Source: an uncultured Lachnospiraceae bacterium (lineage in GTDB: Bacteria; Bacillota; Clostridia; Lachnospirales; Lachnospiraceae). Taken from it: 54,349 nucleotides of DNA. Positions 25,227 to 35,337 of this stretch are shown here, piece after piece. Position numbers and translations under genes: made by a program. Position 1 is the first letter of the stretch, and each line of letters starts with the position of its first letter. Location: positions 216,818-271,166 of the forward strand of contig CAJUDQ010000001.1 of NCBI GenBank assembly GCA_910585215.1, written 5' to 3'. The notes under the pieces were generated by a model, which did no database searches, was not told the DNA's origin, and saw nothing but the letters and a program-made list of their open reading frames with translations.

Positions 25227-28200
25227 TTACATAATCTGTTCCAATATATACGGGTCCTTTATCTTATTATCCTCCGCAAACAACACAATCTTTGACATAA
25301 TCTCCGCCGTTTTCGGGTCCTCGTCAATAAATGGCAAAAACATTTTTCCTCTGTGCTGCGAATGTACCGGAAGCACCGCTATCTGCGCACCGCCTCTCTT
25401 AAATATCACACCGCTGCCAAGATGCACCGTATAGCTTCCTCGCTTCCCTTCTATAATCGCATGATTGCCGGAAAACGTCACATTTGTAAGTCCAAACAGT
25501 GGAAGATTAAACTCAATAATCATCTTTCTCATTTCCATAGTAGAATGACTTGTCTCAGGGTCCACCCCTCCGGCATGCGCCACGCTGACCGCAAGGTCTA
25601 CGTCTCTCATAACTTCGCTGAATATAATATCCGGAATATCCTGAATTTTTATCGCTTTAAACGTCTTTCTATCTGAAAATTCCACCCATTCAAGCGTCGG
25701 TGCCTCAATATCACTTGGAGAAAACCAGTCTGCCATCGCATAAATTCTTGCCACAATATTTTCCTTGTAGTAAATCTTCTGCAATCCATCCTCATAATCT
25801 GCCACCCAGCGTCTGCCTTTCAGACATGCTACCGTCTTTTGCGGTTGAATCTGATTGCCCGCATACCGAAGTGAATCATGTCTGTCCAGTTCTTCTTTTG
25901 TCTTTACATACAGTTCTCTGAATACCTGCTTAAACGGCTGCTTTATCTCCTTCTCAAACAGGAGCTTTTGATATTCATGCCAGTTTCCAGCCTTCCACAA
26001 ATCAAACGGATGCGCGATACGAAGTTTCTTCTTCGGAGTCAGCTTGATTTCTTCCCCTGCAAAATCTCTCATTACCTTCTTATCTATAAATCCGATTCCC
26101 TTGTCACAGATAAACACAAGATTTCTTAACAACGGCAGAATCACCGGATTTCCCTGAAGATTTGCAAGCTCGGAAGCGGTAAACTCCACACTGTCCTCCA
26201 TAAACTGTTCAAACATCGCCTTGGTACGGGTATACTGGTCCTTTAACTGTTTGCACACATCTTTGATTTCCAGCACAAATTCATCTTTTTTCATTTTTGC
26301 CGGAATAGACTTCAGCATCTTTCCATTCTTTTCACATAACACAGCAGGTTTTCCATTTTCATCTACTTCAATCTTTAATTTTATCTCTCCTGCTTCCTGC
26401 CAGTCAAAATAAGATTTCATATTTTCTACCAGCTTTGTTTCCATATTTAAAGTCAGTCTGGTAACATCCGTATATCCCGTATTCGTCGCAAGATTCTGCA
26501 TTCCCATAGATACCGCTGTGGATTCGCTTGCCCTTCTCTGCGAGCCGAACTGCTTGCTTTCCTTTAAAAATTTCTGCAAAAACTGATAGCGGCGCAGGGA
26601 ATCCTTTTCTGATGCAATCGGTATCAGTGGATAAGACATCAACAAATCTTTATTTCTCTTTGCATTAATCTCCTCCTCAAGCGCCTCCACGCTCACCTTG
26701 CCTCTTGCCGCATCGGTATATTTTCTTGCCCTTGTATGCTTATTGCCGTCTGAAATATACTTCGCGCTGTCATATAACATCTGAAAATTCTTCTCCCCAA
26801 GCTTCTGACTGCACTCCTTAAACCAGTTCAAATCAAATGCCCCGTTATTCAAATCCTCTATGGAAAGCGGGGTATACTTGGCAATGATTGCCTTTTTCCT
26901 ATCATCAAACCACTCATTCATATGCGCGGCAAAATAATAAACACCACTCTTCAAGCCTGACCAGCCAAGATATTCCTCTATGCAGTCAATCCATTTTGTA
27001 TTGAACATTGCCACTTCTACAAGACGCTTTTCTGTAATCTTCTTCCCTTTCAGCTCCTTTTTCAAGGTCTCGCCGTTTTCGTCCGGCAGAGGTTCGCTGA
27101 CATACAAAAGATGGCTCAAATTGCTTCGTCTGGAACTGCCAGTGGTATAACTATAATAAGTGGAACGGTCCAATATATCCTTTCCAAGTGCCACCAGAAT
27201 ATCCACTAAATTTTTCACGCCGCGGATTTTTGGAATATTTCCTACCGCATAAGAAAACTTTGCCTCTGTTTCACTTCTCTTTAATTCCACGCCCAAAATC
27301 ATATCGACGATTTTCCAGTAAACGGAAGTAGCAGTCTGAAAGACTTTGCTTTCCTCAAACTTCTCTCCTTCCTTCAAATACATCGAAGGTCCGCTTGCAA
27401 GTTTTGTTTCTGGATAGCAGACAACTGTCTGGAGCTGGTTAAACGTACGGCAAAGCCCCGCCTTATCGCTGTCAAAAGCCGCCTGATAAACATTGTCAAT
27501 ACTTATCATTCCTTCTGTGTACGCCTGCACATAATCAAGGAAGGTCAGCCCCATAATATTTTTCTGGTAGAACTTATTCACTGCCTGCTGCAAAATAAAC
27601 GATTCCTTAAACTCCTCCACTGTTTTCCAGTTCTGCGCCGGATATATCACTGGCTTAAAGAAATCGTGCTCTGCCGCGTATTCCATATAGCCATATCCCT
27701 CATTCGCTTTTTTTGGAATATATGTCTTTTCGATTGGAAGCTCCAAAAACGCTGACAGAACCGCCTTTGCTACGCTTCTATCCAGCGCGCGTTTTTCTTC
27801 CTCTTTTTTGTAATCGTTGTAAAGCATTTGAAGAATGAAGTTTATCATAGGACTATGCGCGTATTGTTTTAAGTCAGCTTCGGAATATCCCTTTCCATAG
27901 AGTTCCTCTGCAAGTGGCGCAAATTTAGACTTGCGCGCTCTTATCCATGACGCATCATCATACCCAATAAGCCAGATTCGCAGATTTAGCAGAGTCTTGT
28001 AATCCTTAATTTCTTTTTGATAAAACTCTTCCCAAAGTTCTGGAAACGGATACTGCGCATCACCGTTTTCGTAACCGACAGCCACAAATCTCTCTCCAAG
28101 CAGATATTCTTCTCCATAATGGGACTTATATTCCAGATTTTTATTTTCCTCTATCAATGCTTCTAATTTATTGCATATTTTATAAAACTCCCTTGTATCT

Positions 28201-30275
28201 CTATGGAAAATCTCCTTTAAAAGCGAGGAATCCGTTTTCAATTCTGGCAGTTTCATTTTCGCCTGCGGTCTGTACAGACCGTACCCTTGGCTTTCAAGCA
28301 CTTTATCTGTGTGTGATTCCCCTGTTAGTTCGCGGATAATCACTTGTTCCTTTTCAGTAGGGTTTTGTATATTTGCAAGCAGCGCGCAGCTCTTTTTATA
28401 CAGCTTCTGCCGTTTGTCGTCCTTTTTCAGCCTTGCCACCAAGTCAATGCCGCCTAAACGCATCTCCTCTTTCTTATCAGAAACAAGTGTTTCGATTGCA
28501 CGGTAAACTCCGCCGTCGTCTCTCTTTTCCAAAAGCTTTAGCACATTTACGCGCAAGTCTGCGTATTTATATTTCAAAAGACCTTGAAGTACTGTGTAAT
28601 CATCTTCCTTTAACTCCATTTTTTCTATCAATTTAAACGCCTTGCTTCTAGTATCTGGGCTTTTATCCGACAATGCCTGTGTAAGCGCATCTCTTTGTGT
28701 CTGCGTCTTTGGTTCATGCAAAAGAAGACATAGATAATTTTCTCTTTCCTGTACTGGAAGATATGGAATTTCTTGGCAGACAATATCAATCAACTCGTTA
28801 TCTTGAAGCATATATGCAATCATTGCCATACCGTTTACCCCGTCACATTTGCTGATAGAAACGCTGTACCACGGAAAAATGCATGGTGAATATACATGTC
28901 CCTTTTTTGGAACAGTATCGTGAAGCTGTTTTAAAAGATAAAAATGTTTTCTCGCCTCTTCCTCATCTTTAAACCATACATCATACGAAACTGGTGCATA
29001 TACAGCTTCTCTGTTATAAACATATCCCTGCTGTTTTCCCCACAATGCCTGCCACAATATGCTCCATATATTACTCATATAAGTAGGCAGATATGCCGCA
29101 CATAACTCCATATCGTCCGGATGAGTTTCAAGCATAAGCTTTGCCTGCCGCATGGTAAACTTAATATTCTGGAGAGCACGATTATAGTATGATACTACAA
29201 GCATCTGATTCTTTGTTCCGTTTTTGATTAATTCCTGACAGCTCTTCATGGAATCTTCGACCTCGTAAAAGCCTTGTGCCCACAGACCAATATATAATTC
29301 AATGCTGTCATTGCTCTTTGTCAACTCTTCTCTATATTCCCTGTCACGCAGCGCTTTTCCCATTAAATCAAGCTGTTTTGCCGTAATTCGGTCCATGCTT
29401 TCCTCGTCGCACAGGCCGGTCCATGTGGAAACTGCTCTTTTTATCGCAGAAAAACGAATTAAATCATTGTCCTCTATTACTTTTAGAAGTGTTAAAAAGC
29501 TTTCCACAGTTCCGCAGTCCATATTTTCACAAATCGCCTGTCTCACGCCCTCCTGAAGCCTTGCTGCCAGCAGAAAATCGCCAAGTATTTTATGTAAATA
29601 TGTATGGTCACTCTTTACAATTCCTCTGATAATATTTGTGGAAACAACATTTGTGTTATTTTCAGACATCAGAATATCTTCCAGTATCTGCGCAAGGTCT
29701 GTTTCTCCCGCATCAAGCTCCGCCGCAATCATATCGCCTTCCGTATACAGAGAAGGTGCAGTATAATGACCTACCAGTTCATACAAAGCATATCGTTCTT
29801 CCGCCATATTATAATAATCCGCCATGCTGTCTGCATAAAAGCTCAAATTATAATAGCTGTTAAACAGTCTTTCTATTGTGGTATAATGCATAAATCTTTC
29901 ATTTGCTGAACGGACAGTTCTTCTCGACATACCGGAAGAATACGAAAACTTGCTCTGCTTGTCCAGAATATAAAGAAAATTTTTCTGATTTTTTTCCGGT
30001 ACATATGCGTTTAAAACCTGTTTAAATTCTTCTGTCACAATCTCCGACGGTTTCTTGTCCTTTGCAAGCTCCTGAAAACGATTGCTCATAGACTCAAACA
30101 TTTTTCTGATTTTTTCATCATTTTTGCGTCTCTGCTCATAATCTTCATATTTTTCAGAAATATCTGATTTCAGCCCAAGCGCTTCTCTAAGCTTCGCCTT
30201 ATGCTGTCTTATCCGCTTGTTTTGTATTCCCGCCTCCTTTTTTCTCTTTTCTTCCAACTCGTCATTTTCGCTCAT
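25227..30275 (-). CDS. Giant DUF4132 (MolR-like) protein
   Basis: This 1682-residue protein ends in a DUF4132 domain (about residues 1440-1680, with GRRWVADYEDGLQKIYY, ADWFSPSDIEAP, RDVDLAVSVAHAGGVDPE and a terminal FAEDNKIKDPYI). DUF4132 is also found in the E. coli protein annotated MolR, whose function is unclear. The N-terminus is a charged coiled coil. The middle (about 520-640) has HEAT-like helical repeats (LRVNVLKLLEKRDDGG). No membrane segment or signal is seen, so it is cytosolic. It starts at ATG 30275 with GGAGGACCAGAA upstream. A 139-residue protein precedes it by 148 bases and may be its partner. Related proteins sometimes sit in MoxR/vWA conflict-type clusters (recollection). 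None is here. Confidence 0.78.
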   Translation of the reverse strand: MSENDELEEKRKKEAGIQNKRIRQHKAKLREALGLKSDISEKYEDYEQRRKNDEKIRKMFESMSNRFQELAKDKKPSEIVTEEFKQVLNAYVPEKNQKNFLYILDKQSKFSYSSGMSRRTVRSANERFMHYTTIERLFNSYYNLSFYADSMADYYNMAEERYALYELVGHYTAPSLYTEGDMIAAELDAGETDLAQILEDILMSENNTNVVSTNIIRGIVKSDHTYLHKILGDFLLAARLQEGVRQAICENMDCGTVESFLTLLKVIEDNDLIRFSAIKRAVSTWTGLCDEESMDRITAKQLDLMGKALRDREYREELTKSNDSIELYIGLWAQGFYEVEDSMKSCQELIKNGTKNQMLVVSYYNRALQNIKFTMRQAKLMLETHPDDMELCAAYLPTYMSNIWSILWQALWGKQQGYVYNREAVYAPVSYDVWFKDEEEARKHFYLLKQLHDTVPKKGHVYSPCIFPWYSVSISKCDGVNGMAMIAYMLQDNELIDIVCQEIPYLPVQERENYLCLLLHEPKTQTQRDALTQALSDKSPDTRSKAFKLIEKMELKEDDYTVLQGLLKYKYADLRVNVLKLLEKRDDGGVYRAIETLVSDKKEEMRLGGIDLVARLKKDDKRQKLYKKSCALLANIQNPTEKEQVIIRELTGESHTDKVLESQGYGLYRPQAKMKLPELKTDSSLLKEIFHRDTREFYKICNKLEALIEENKNLEYKSHYGEEYLLGERFVAVGYENGDAQYPFPELWEEFYQKEIKDYKTLLNLRIWLIGYDDASWIRARKSKFAPLAEELYGKGYSEADLKQYAHSPMINFILQMLYNDYKKEEEKRALDRSVAKAVLSAFLELPIEKTYIPKKANEGYGYMEYAAEHDFFKPVIYPAQNWKTVEEFKESFILQQAVNKFYQKNIMGLTFLDYVQAYTEGMISIDNVYQAAFDSDKAGLCRTFNQLQTVVCYPETKLASGPSMYLKEGEKFEESKVFQTATSVYWKIVDMILGVELKRSETEAKFSYAVGNIPKIRGVKNLVDILVALGKDILDRSTYYSYTTGSSRRSNLSHLLYVSEPLPDENGETLKKELKGKKITEKRLVEVAMFNTKWIDCIEEYLGWSGLKSGVYYFAAHMNEWFDDRKKAIIAKYTPLSIEDLNNGAFDLNWFKECSQKLGEKNFQMLYDSAKYISDGNKHTRARKYTDAARGKVSVEALEEEINAKRNKDLLMSYPLIPIASEKDSLRRYQFLQKFLKESKQFGSQRRASESTAVSMGMQNLATNTGYTDVTRLTLNMETKLVENMKSYFDWQEAGEIKLKIEVDENGKPAVLCEKNGKMLKSIPAKMKKDEFVLEIKDVCKQLKDQYTRTKAMFEQFMEDSVEFTASELANLQGNPVILPLLRNLVFICDKGIGFIDKKVMRDFAGEEIKLTPKKKLRIAHPFDLWKAGNWHEYQKLLFEKEIKQPFKQVFRELYVKTKEELDRHDSLRYAGNQIQPQKTVACLKGRRWVADYEDGLQKIYYKENIVARIYAMADWFSPSDIEAPTLEWVEFSDRKTFKAIKIQDIPDIIFSEVMRDVDLAVSVAHAGGVDPETSHSTMEMRKMIIEFNLPLFGLTNVTFSGNHAIIEGKRGSYTVHLGSGVIFKRGGAQIAVLPVHSQHRGKMFLPFIDEDPKTAEIMSKIVLFAEDNKIKDPYILEQIM

Positions 30276-30423
30276 TTCTGGTCCTCCTTGTTTTTATGAA
30301 TTTTTATTATTTTTACAGAGTACTGTATTGTACTTCTAAAACCATTGGTAGCTTTTGCCTCATAATTTTATACTAATAATAAAATCTACAGTGTATAAAA
30401 ACACGCCATTCACTATTAGTTGT

Positions 30424-30843
30424 TTACCACATTCTTCCACTGAGCATGGTCAAGCGAATAAATGTAAGCTCGCTGTCCTCCTCCAGCGAAATCGAATCCT
30501 CTGGCTTTTTTAATTCCTCTGTGCCAAGATAAATCCGAAAAATTCCATCTTCAAAGCACTGAAGTGCGTTTTCCTGTGCCTCCTCCAAATCAGCCTTCTT
30601 GTCTCCATAATTTACGCCAAAGCTGATTTTTCCGCTTTCTGCCTGGTCTTCCATATCGGCTAGAGAAAGTGCTGTCAATAATTCCTGATTTTCCATTCGC
30701 TCATTATAATTCCTGACGCATACAGAAACCGTTTCCATAATCAGCTCTTTTACCGTAAGCGGTTTGTTATCCAGCTCATATGGCACTTTTGTAATGGAAT
30801 TTTTTCTTTTTCCAAGTTTTTTCATATTTACTAAAACACGCAT
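30424..30843 (-). CDS. Hypothetical protein upstream of the DUF4132 gene
   Basis: This is a 139-residue cytosolic protein of mixed alpha/beta character that I do not recognise. The first half is basic (MRVLVNMKKLGKRKNS) and contains MENQELLTALSLADM. The second half has ISFGVNYGDKKADLEEAQENALQCFEDG, then a short end LTFIRLTMLSGRMW. I chose ATG 30843 over an in-frame start 4 codons upstream because GGAGG lies 5 bases before it. It is probably co-transcribed with the DUF4132 gene downstream, although ACTAATA/TATTAGT arms in the 148-base gap could be an operator. Confidence 0.65.
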   Translation of the reverse strand: MRVLVNMKKLGKRKNSITKVPYELDNKPLTVKELIMETVSVCVRNYNERMENQELLTALSLADMEDQAESGKISFGVNYGDKKADLEEAQENALQCFEDGIFRIYLGTEELKKPEDSISLEEDSELTFIRLTMLSGRMW

Positions 30844-30989
30844 AATTACCTCCATATTATTCCAAAAAATGTTATCTCTATTTTACCACAAAAAGAAATA
30901 TTTTACAGCTTTTTTTGGCAAAATATTAAGAAAATTTACCGATTATTTTTTACAAAAAAGCCTGATGAATCGCCATTTTTTCAAAAACA

Positions 30990-31026
30990 AAAAAGCAGGA
31001 TATTTTTATAAAATTTCCTGCTTTTT
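30990..31026 (-). terminator. Bidirectional terminator after the sensor kinase
   Basis: AAAAAGCAGGA pairs with TCCTGCTTTTT (30990-31000 with 31016-31026), an 11-bp stem with A-run and T-run flanks. It ends the module whose last gene stops at 31069. Confidence 0.75.
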
Positions 31027-31068
31027 ACAACATGTAACTATTCTTTTACTCATATTGTGCTTTTTTTC

Positions 31069-31992
31069 TCAATAAACTGTTTTTGCAGCAAACGAATCGC
31101 ATAAAACAAACTTCACCGTCACCGAAAATACATCTTCCACAAGCTCTGCCTTTATCTCCCCATTCATCCGTTCCACAAGCTCCTTTGCAATCGCAAGTCC
31201 AAGTCCTGTGGAACTGTTTCTTCTTGCAGAATCTGCCTTGTAAAATCTTGTAAATACCTGTTCTATCTCAATTTCTTCCGGCCATTCCACACGATTTCTA
31301 CATACAAATATAAAATTTCCGTCTTTCTGTCCGGCAATAACTTCCACCTTATCCCAACCATGTGACAATGCATTTTTAACAGTATTTCGAATAATTCTTC
31401 CAACCGCCTCACTGCTGCATAATACATAAACTTCTTTCTCGTCTATATCCACCTTCGGCTCTATTTTTTTCTCCTTAAATTCTTCATAAAAAGAAAAAAT
31501 ATTCTCACAGACAATTTTTGTAATATTTTCTCTCTGCATATCAAACTGATAATTATCATTCTGCAGCTTTGCATAGGTAAATAATTCCTCGAGCATGTTT
31601 TTCAGACTTTTTATTTTTCCGTTAATTATCTCTGCATATCTTGCATGCTCTTTTTCATTTTTGCTTTCCTGCATAAGCTGAAAATAACCGCTTAGTGCAG
31701 TCAGAGGGGTTCGGATATCATGAGACAGACTTGTAATTGCGTGCTTTAATGATTCGTCTTTTTTCTTATATTCCTGAACCTGTTTTTTTCTCAAATCATT
31801 CAAATAATTAATCCGTTCTGCCAGCTCTAAAATTTCTTTTTTCTGATACTTGGTATAAATAATTTTATTTGTTTCCTGACTTTCTATAAATAACATCTGG
31901 CGGCAGATGCTTTTTATCTGCCGCCTGTACCTTATATATTGTATTGTTGTTATAAACAACAGAAACATCAGAACAATTGTTATTATTTTCAT
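31069..31992 (-). CDS. Sensor histidine kinase of the peptide-response module
   Basis: This 307-residue kinase has one N-terminal membrane helix (residues 3-20) and almost no extracellular part. The phosphorylated His91 is in SLSHDIRTPLTAL. HATPase motifs include the N-box around RIIRNTVKNALSHG, and GLGLAIAKELVERMNG. Such short kinases usually sense through a partner transporter. The gene is last in the module after the unknown protein at 32003-32545, separated from its likely response regulator (34641-35309) by the ABC genes. This layout is common in lantibiotic-sensing modules of Clostridia. Confidence 0.9.
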   Translation of the reverse strand: MKIITIVLMFLLFITTIQYIRYRRQIKSICRQMLFIESQETNKIIYTKYQKKEILELAERINYLNDLRKKQVQEYKKKDESLKHAITSLSHDIRTPLTALSGYFQLMQESKNEKEHARYAEIINGKIKSLKNMLEELFTYAKLQNDNYQFDMQRENITKIVCENIFSFYEEFKEKKIEPKVDIDEKEVYVLCSSEAVGRIIRNTVKNALSHGWDKVEVIAGQKDGNFIFVCRNRVEWPEEIEIEQVFTRFYKADSARRNSSTGLGLAIAKELVERMNGEIKAELVEDVFSVTVKFVLCDSFAAKTVY

Positions 31993-32002
31993 AAAAACAT
32001 CC

Positions 32003-32545
32003 TTACTGCTGATTTCTACGACGCTTCTTGTACTTTCTGTACTCCTTCATATCTTCCTGCATATACTTTCTCAATTCTCTTTTTGAAAATCCCTTCGTCG
32101 CCTGCTGTCGTGCCATAAATGCAGATTCGTTATTTCCTAGGTCTTCCCATATTTTTTCTGGAGGATTTTCTACCTGAAGCTTCTCAAAAACATATTTTGA
32201 ATACGCATGACTAATGATATAGTCTCTTGCAGTGAGAATATCGATTGAACTTTTGAGTGCCCTCATTTCTCTGGAGCCGTCTGAAACTACCAGAAATATA
32301 TCATTACTTTTTTTCATAATCATTTTCCACATAATATGCTTGATATTATATGGAATTTCTCCATTTTCACTTGGAAAAACAAATCCAATAATACGGTCAG
32401 AAGCAACAATCATAGTTTCATCCTTATAGTCAGATGCCTTTTTTATTTCAATATTGGGATGTCTGCTGAGCTGTTCCGAAAAAAAGGTGCTGCTTTTATT
32501 TGTATCATCATAATAGACGGTACACTTGTCAAAATTATTTTCCAT
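32003..32545 (-). CDS. Hypothetical protein, possible flavodoxin-like fold
   Basis: This 180-residue protein begins CTVYYDDTNKSSTFFSEQL, has a strand-turn IIGFVFPSENGEIPYNIKHIMW and a DIFLVVSDGSREMRALKSS segment, and ends in a strongly basic tail (REYRKYKKRRR region). The order of hydrophobic strands and helices recalls flavodoxin-like proteins, but I see no sure FMN-binding loop. I chose ATG 32545 because GGAGC precedes it by 5 bases. It lies 10 bases before the kinase gene and is probably part of the same transcript. No function assigned. Confidence 0.6.
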   Translation of the reverse strand: MENNFDKCTVYYDDTNKSSTFFSEQLSRHPNIEIKKASDYKDETMIVASDRIIGFVFPSENGEIPYNIKHIMWKMIMKKSNDIFLVVSDGSREMRALKSSIDILTARDYIISHAYSKYVFEKLQVENPPEKIWEDLGNNESAFMARQQATKGFSKRELRKYMQEDMKEYRKYKKRRRNQQ

Positions 32546-32684
32546 ATATTGCTCCTTCCTTAAAATACCATTATCTGTCAAATATCTTCTTGTCTATAGT
32601 TTACTTTCGAACAGTTTATTTATAAACTATTATAATGGTTATTTTATTGCTTGTCAATACAATGAAAATTTCTTTACCAAAATT

Positions 32685-33533
32685 TTATACTACATCTCTT
32701 TTCTGCATTACCACACTTCCAATTACATTATAAACTGCCAGAAACACTACTCCGACCAATATTGCATGCCAGAGCTTATCCATATCATTATTATATACAA
32801 TTGTCTTGATATTATTGCTAATCAGATATTCCTCCACATGCAATTTTGTATTCTGAAAAATCTTATAATAAAATCCAAGAAAAATCTGACTGAACCCGCA
32901 GGAAATCATCATTCCAATGGTAATTCCAATCGCAGTACTTTTAATCAGCATGGTAATTAATACAATTCCTGCCGCAAAGGCGCTCATCAAAATCCACTGA
33001 ATTGCGATATATCGAAACGCTTCTCCCAGTATATCCATACCAAAAGGCGCCCCGCTACGCCAAATCAGAACCCCGAAAATTTGCATAACCATATAAAAAA
33101 CCATAGCCATAAGCACAAACACAGCCACAACTACATTTTTTGACAAATACATCCAGAACCGGTCTGGAAACTGTCCTGCAATATTTTTTACAAATCCCGA
33201 TTTTTCTTCTGCATTTACATAGACTACTGCAAAGATAGAAATAAAAATCAGCAATATACCACTCTGTAAATCCGCACAGACATATTCCAGATATGCCGCC
33301 TCACTGCCATCCTCATGATAGGGAGTATTTACCATAATTCCAAATTGCATACCTTCCTCATCTTCCCCTTTTACTACAAGCTGATTCCTTTCTCCTGTCT
33401 CCTCCATAAGCCGCTGGTCCACTATCCCCATATAAAACGAAAAGACTGCAAACAGACTGATAATTCCTATTAAAATCCATGTGCTTCCTGTATGAAACAT
33501 CCTGTATAAATCCATTCTGATTAAATTAAACAT
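32685..33533 (-). CDS. ABC-2 permease, lantibiotic-immunity type
   Basis: This 282-residue permease has six predicted helices, with an extracytoplasmic stretch after the first (residues about 36-100) containing GMQFGIMVNTPYHEDGSEA. It belongs to the BcrB/MutE/EpiE-like group that removes bacitracin or lantibiotics with the ATPase encoded 12 bases upstream. The module context (regulator, ATPase, permease, kinase) supports antimicrobial-peptide resistance. The actual peptide is unknown. Confidence 0.82.
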   Translation of the reverse strand: MFNLIRMDLYRMFHTGSTWILIGIISLFAVFSFYMGIVDQRLMEETGERNQLVVKGEDEEGMQFGIMVNTPYHEDGSEAAYLEYVCADLQSGILLIFISIFAVVYVNAEEKSGFVKNIAGQFPDRFWMYLSKNVVVAVFVLMAMVFYMVMQIFGVLIWRSGAPFGMDILGEAFRYIAIQWILMSAFAAGIVLITMLIKSTAIGITIGMMISCGFSQIFLGFYYKIFQNTKLHVEEYLISNNIKTIVYNNDMDKLWHAILVGVVFLAVYNVIGSVVMQKRDVV

Positions 33534-33545
33534 TTTAAACCTCCA

Positions 33546-34445
33546 CTACTTTGTCAATTCCAAAAAATAATTTTCCAGTTTTTCATGAGCTACTCGAATG
33601 GCATCTATTACACAGTCTTTTTTAGTAAGCTCTCTATTTATCTGACCACTTTCCTCGAGCCTTTCATAAATTTGTATGACATTTGGAGAAACTACTTTAT
33701 AATTTTTAATTCCCATACTTTCCAGCACTGTACAGACATGTTCGGTATGTTCTGCAGTAATTTCAATATAATTATTACACTTTTCTTCCAGCTCTTCTCT
33801 GGAAAGCTCCTGAATCAGTTCTCCATTATGAATAATCCCAAAAGTATCTGCCACCTTGTGAAGTTCTTCCAGAATATGGCTTGAAATCATAATCGTCATG
33901 CCCTTTTTCTGATTCAGATTTTTTAAAATTTCCCGAACCTCTACAATTCCCTGTGGGTCCAGACCGTTAATCGGCTCGTCAAGAATCAGTAAATCCGGTT
34001 CTCCCAAAAGCGCCATACCAATGCCAAGCCTCTGTTTCATACCCAGTGAAAATTTTTTCACCTTTTTCTTTCCTGCTTCCTGTAAACCTACCTGCGCAAG
34101 AATTTCTTCAATATACCCTTTTTTATAAATTCCAAGGGCAAGACATTTGCATTTCAGATTTTCACCTGCACTCATATTGGGATATAAACCTGGAGTTTCA
34201 ATCAAATTTCCAATTCTCTCATACATTTCTCTTGCCTGTGTCCCCTGCTTTCCAAACAGAGAAACTTCTCCCGATGTTGGTGTTGCCAGACCACACAGCA
34301 TTTTCATGCAGGTTGTTTTACCCGCACCATTTCTACCGATAAATCCATAAATTTCGCCTCTCTTTACATGAAGATTAACTTGATTTACTGCAGTATGCTG
34401 TCCGAATTTTTTGGTCAGAAGAGTTGTATTCACTGCATATTCCAT
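33546..34445 (-). CDS. ABC ATPase, bacitracin/lantibiotic export type
   Basis: This 299-residue ATPase has Walker A GRNGAGKTT (about residues 38-46), signature FSLGMKQR, Walker B LLILDEPINGLD and switch His in SSHILEE. Its C-terminal 80 residues form the extra domain typical of BcrA-like proteins. It pairs with the permease at 32685-33533. It starts at ATG 34445 after a purine-rich run, without a sharp Shine-Dalgarno. Two direct repeats (34499-34528) sit upstream. Confidence 0.9.
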   Translation of the reverse strand: MEYAVNTTLLTKKFGQHTAVNQVNLHVKRGEIYGFIGRNGAGKTTCMKMLCGLATPTSGEVSLFGKQGTQAREMYERIGNLIETPGLYPNMSAGENLKCKCLALGIYKKGYIEEILAQVGLQEAGKKKVKKFSLGMKQRLGIGMALLGEPDLLILDEPINGLDPQGIVEVREILKNLNQKKGMTIMISSHILEELHKVADTFGIIHNGELIQELSREELEEKCNNYIEITAEHTEHVCTVLESMGIKNYKVVSPNVIQIYERLEESGQINRELTKKDCVIDAIRVAHEKLENYFLELTK

Positions 34446-34498
34446 TTTTTCTTTTCCCTTTCCTTTTCTTAACTTTCATTGCTTTTTTCTACACAAGT

Positions 34499-34528
34499 CG
34501 ATTTGCCATACTTTACCGATTTGCCATA
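34499..34528 (-). promoter_or_regulatory. Tandem 12-bp direct repeats, candidate regulator site
   Basis: On the minus strand TATGGCAAATCG occurs twice, identical, with an 18-bp period (34517-34528 and 34499-34510). It lies 54-83 bases before the ABC ATPase start, after a hairpin at 34604-34620. OmpR-type regulators bind direct repeats, so the regulator at 34641-35309 is the natural candidate. The 18-bp period is not the usual 10-11 or 21. Confidence 0.5.
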
Positions 34529-34640
34529 TCTTACTCACCCTTTTATTTTCACATAAAACATTCAAGCAAACGCAAAGAAAAGTTTAAGAAATATTAAATA
34601 ATTCAGCCAGTGAAAGGCTGCTTGCCTGATTTTTAGAATA

Positions 34641-35309
34641 TTACTCAGTCAGCTTAAATCCCATGCCCCACACTGTTTCTATATATTCCTCTTCTGTAAT
34701 CTTTTTTATTTTCTGACGAATGTTGCTGATATGCACATGTATTGTTTTATCTTCTCCGTCATAATATTCCTCCCATGCATATTCATAAATTTCATTTTTG
34801 GTAAATACCTTTCTGGGATGTTTTAACAGCAGTTCGAGTATTCTATATTCCTGTGGAGTAAGAAAAAGCTGCTTATCGCAGAGCATCACCTTTCTGGTCT
34901 CAAAATTCATACGTAAGTCTTTATGCTGCAGCACCCCTCCCTCATCCCTGATATTATTGCGAAGCTGCACAACAATCCGCGCCTCCAGCTCCTTTAATTC
35001 AAACGGCTTTGTCATATAATCATTTGCTCCAAGGGTAAGCAAATCCACTTTTGTATCCAGCTCATCCTTTGCAGATAAAACAATAATCGGAGTACTGGTA
35101 TATTTTCTTATATTTACAAGGACATCTGCGCCATTCATTCCCGGCAGAATCAAATCCAGAATCACCAGCTGATAACTTTCCTGCTGAATTCGAAGCAGCC
35201 CTTCTGTACCGGAATATGCACTTATTGCCTCATATCCCTTTTTTGTAAGAGCCTCATTCAACATTTGATTAATATTTGTATCATCTTCAATAATAAGAAT
35301 TTTACTCAT
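34641..35309 (-). CDS. OmpR-family response regulator
   Basis: This 222-residue regulator has a receiver domain with acidic pocket EDD (residues 8-10), phospho-acceptor Asp52 and conserved Lys in MTKPF. A winged-helix DNA-binding domain follows (about 130-222, with LTPQEYRILELLLKHP and a VWGMGFKL end). It is first in the module and likely controls the ABC genes downstream, receiving phosphate from the kinase at 31069-31992. AAAATG start context; the ribosome binding site is GAGGATGGAGC. Confidence 0.93.
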   Translation of the reverse strand: MSKILIIEDDTNINQMLNEALTKKGYEAISAYSGTEGLLRIQQESYQLVILDLILPGMNGADVLVNIRKYTSTPIIVLSAKDELDTKVDLLTLGANDYMTKPFELKELEARIVVQLRNNIRDEGGVLQHKDLRMNFETRKVMLCDKQLFLTPQEYRILELLLKHPRKVFTKNEIYEYAWEEYYDGEDKTIHVHISNIRQKIKKITEEEYIETVWGMGFKLTE

Positions 35310-35337
35310 TTTTGCTCCATCCTCTTAATCCAACTGA

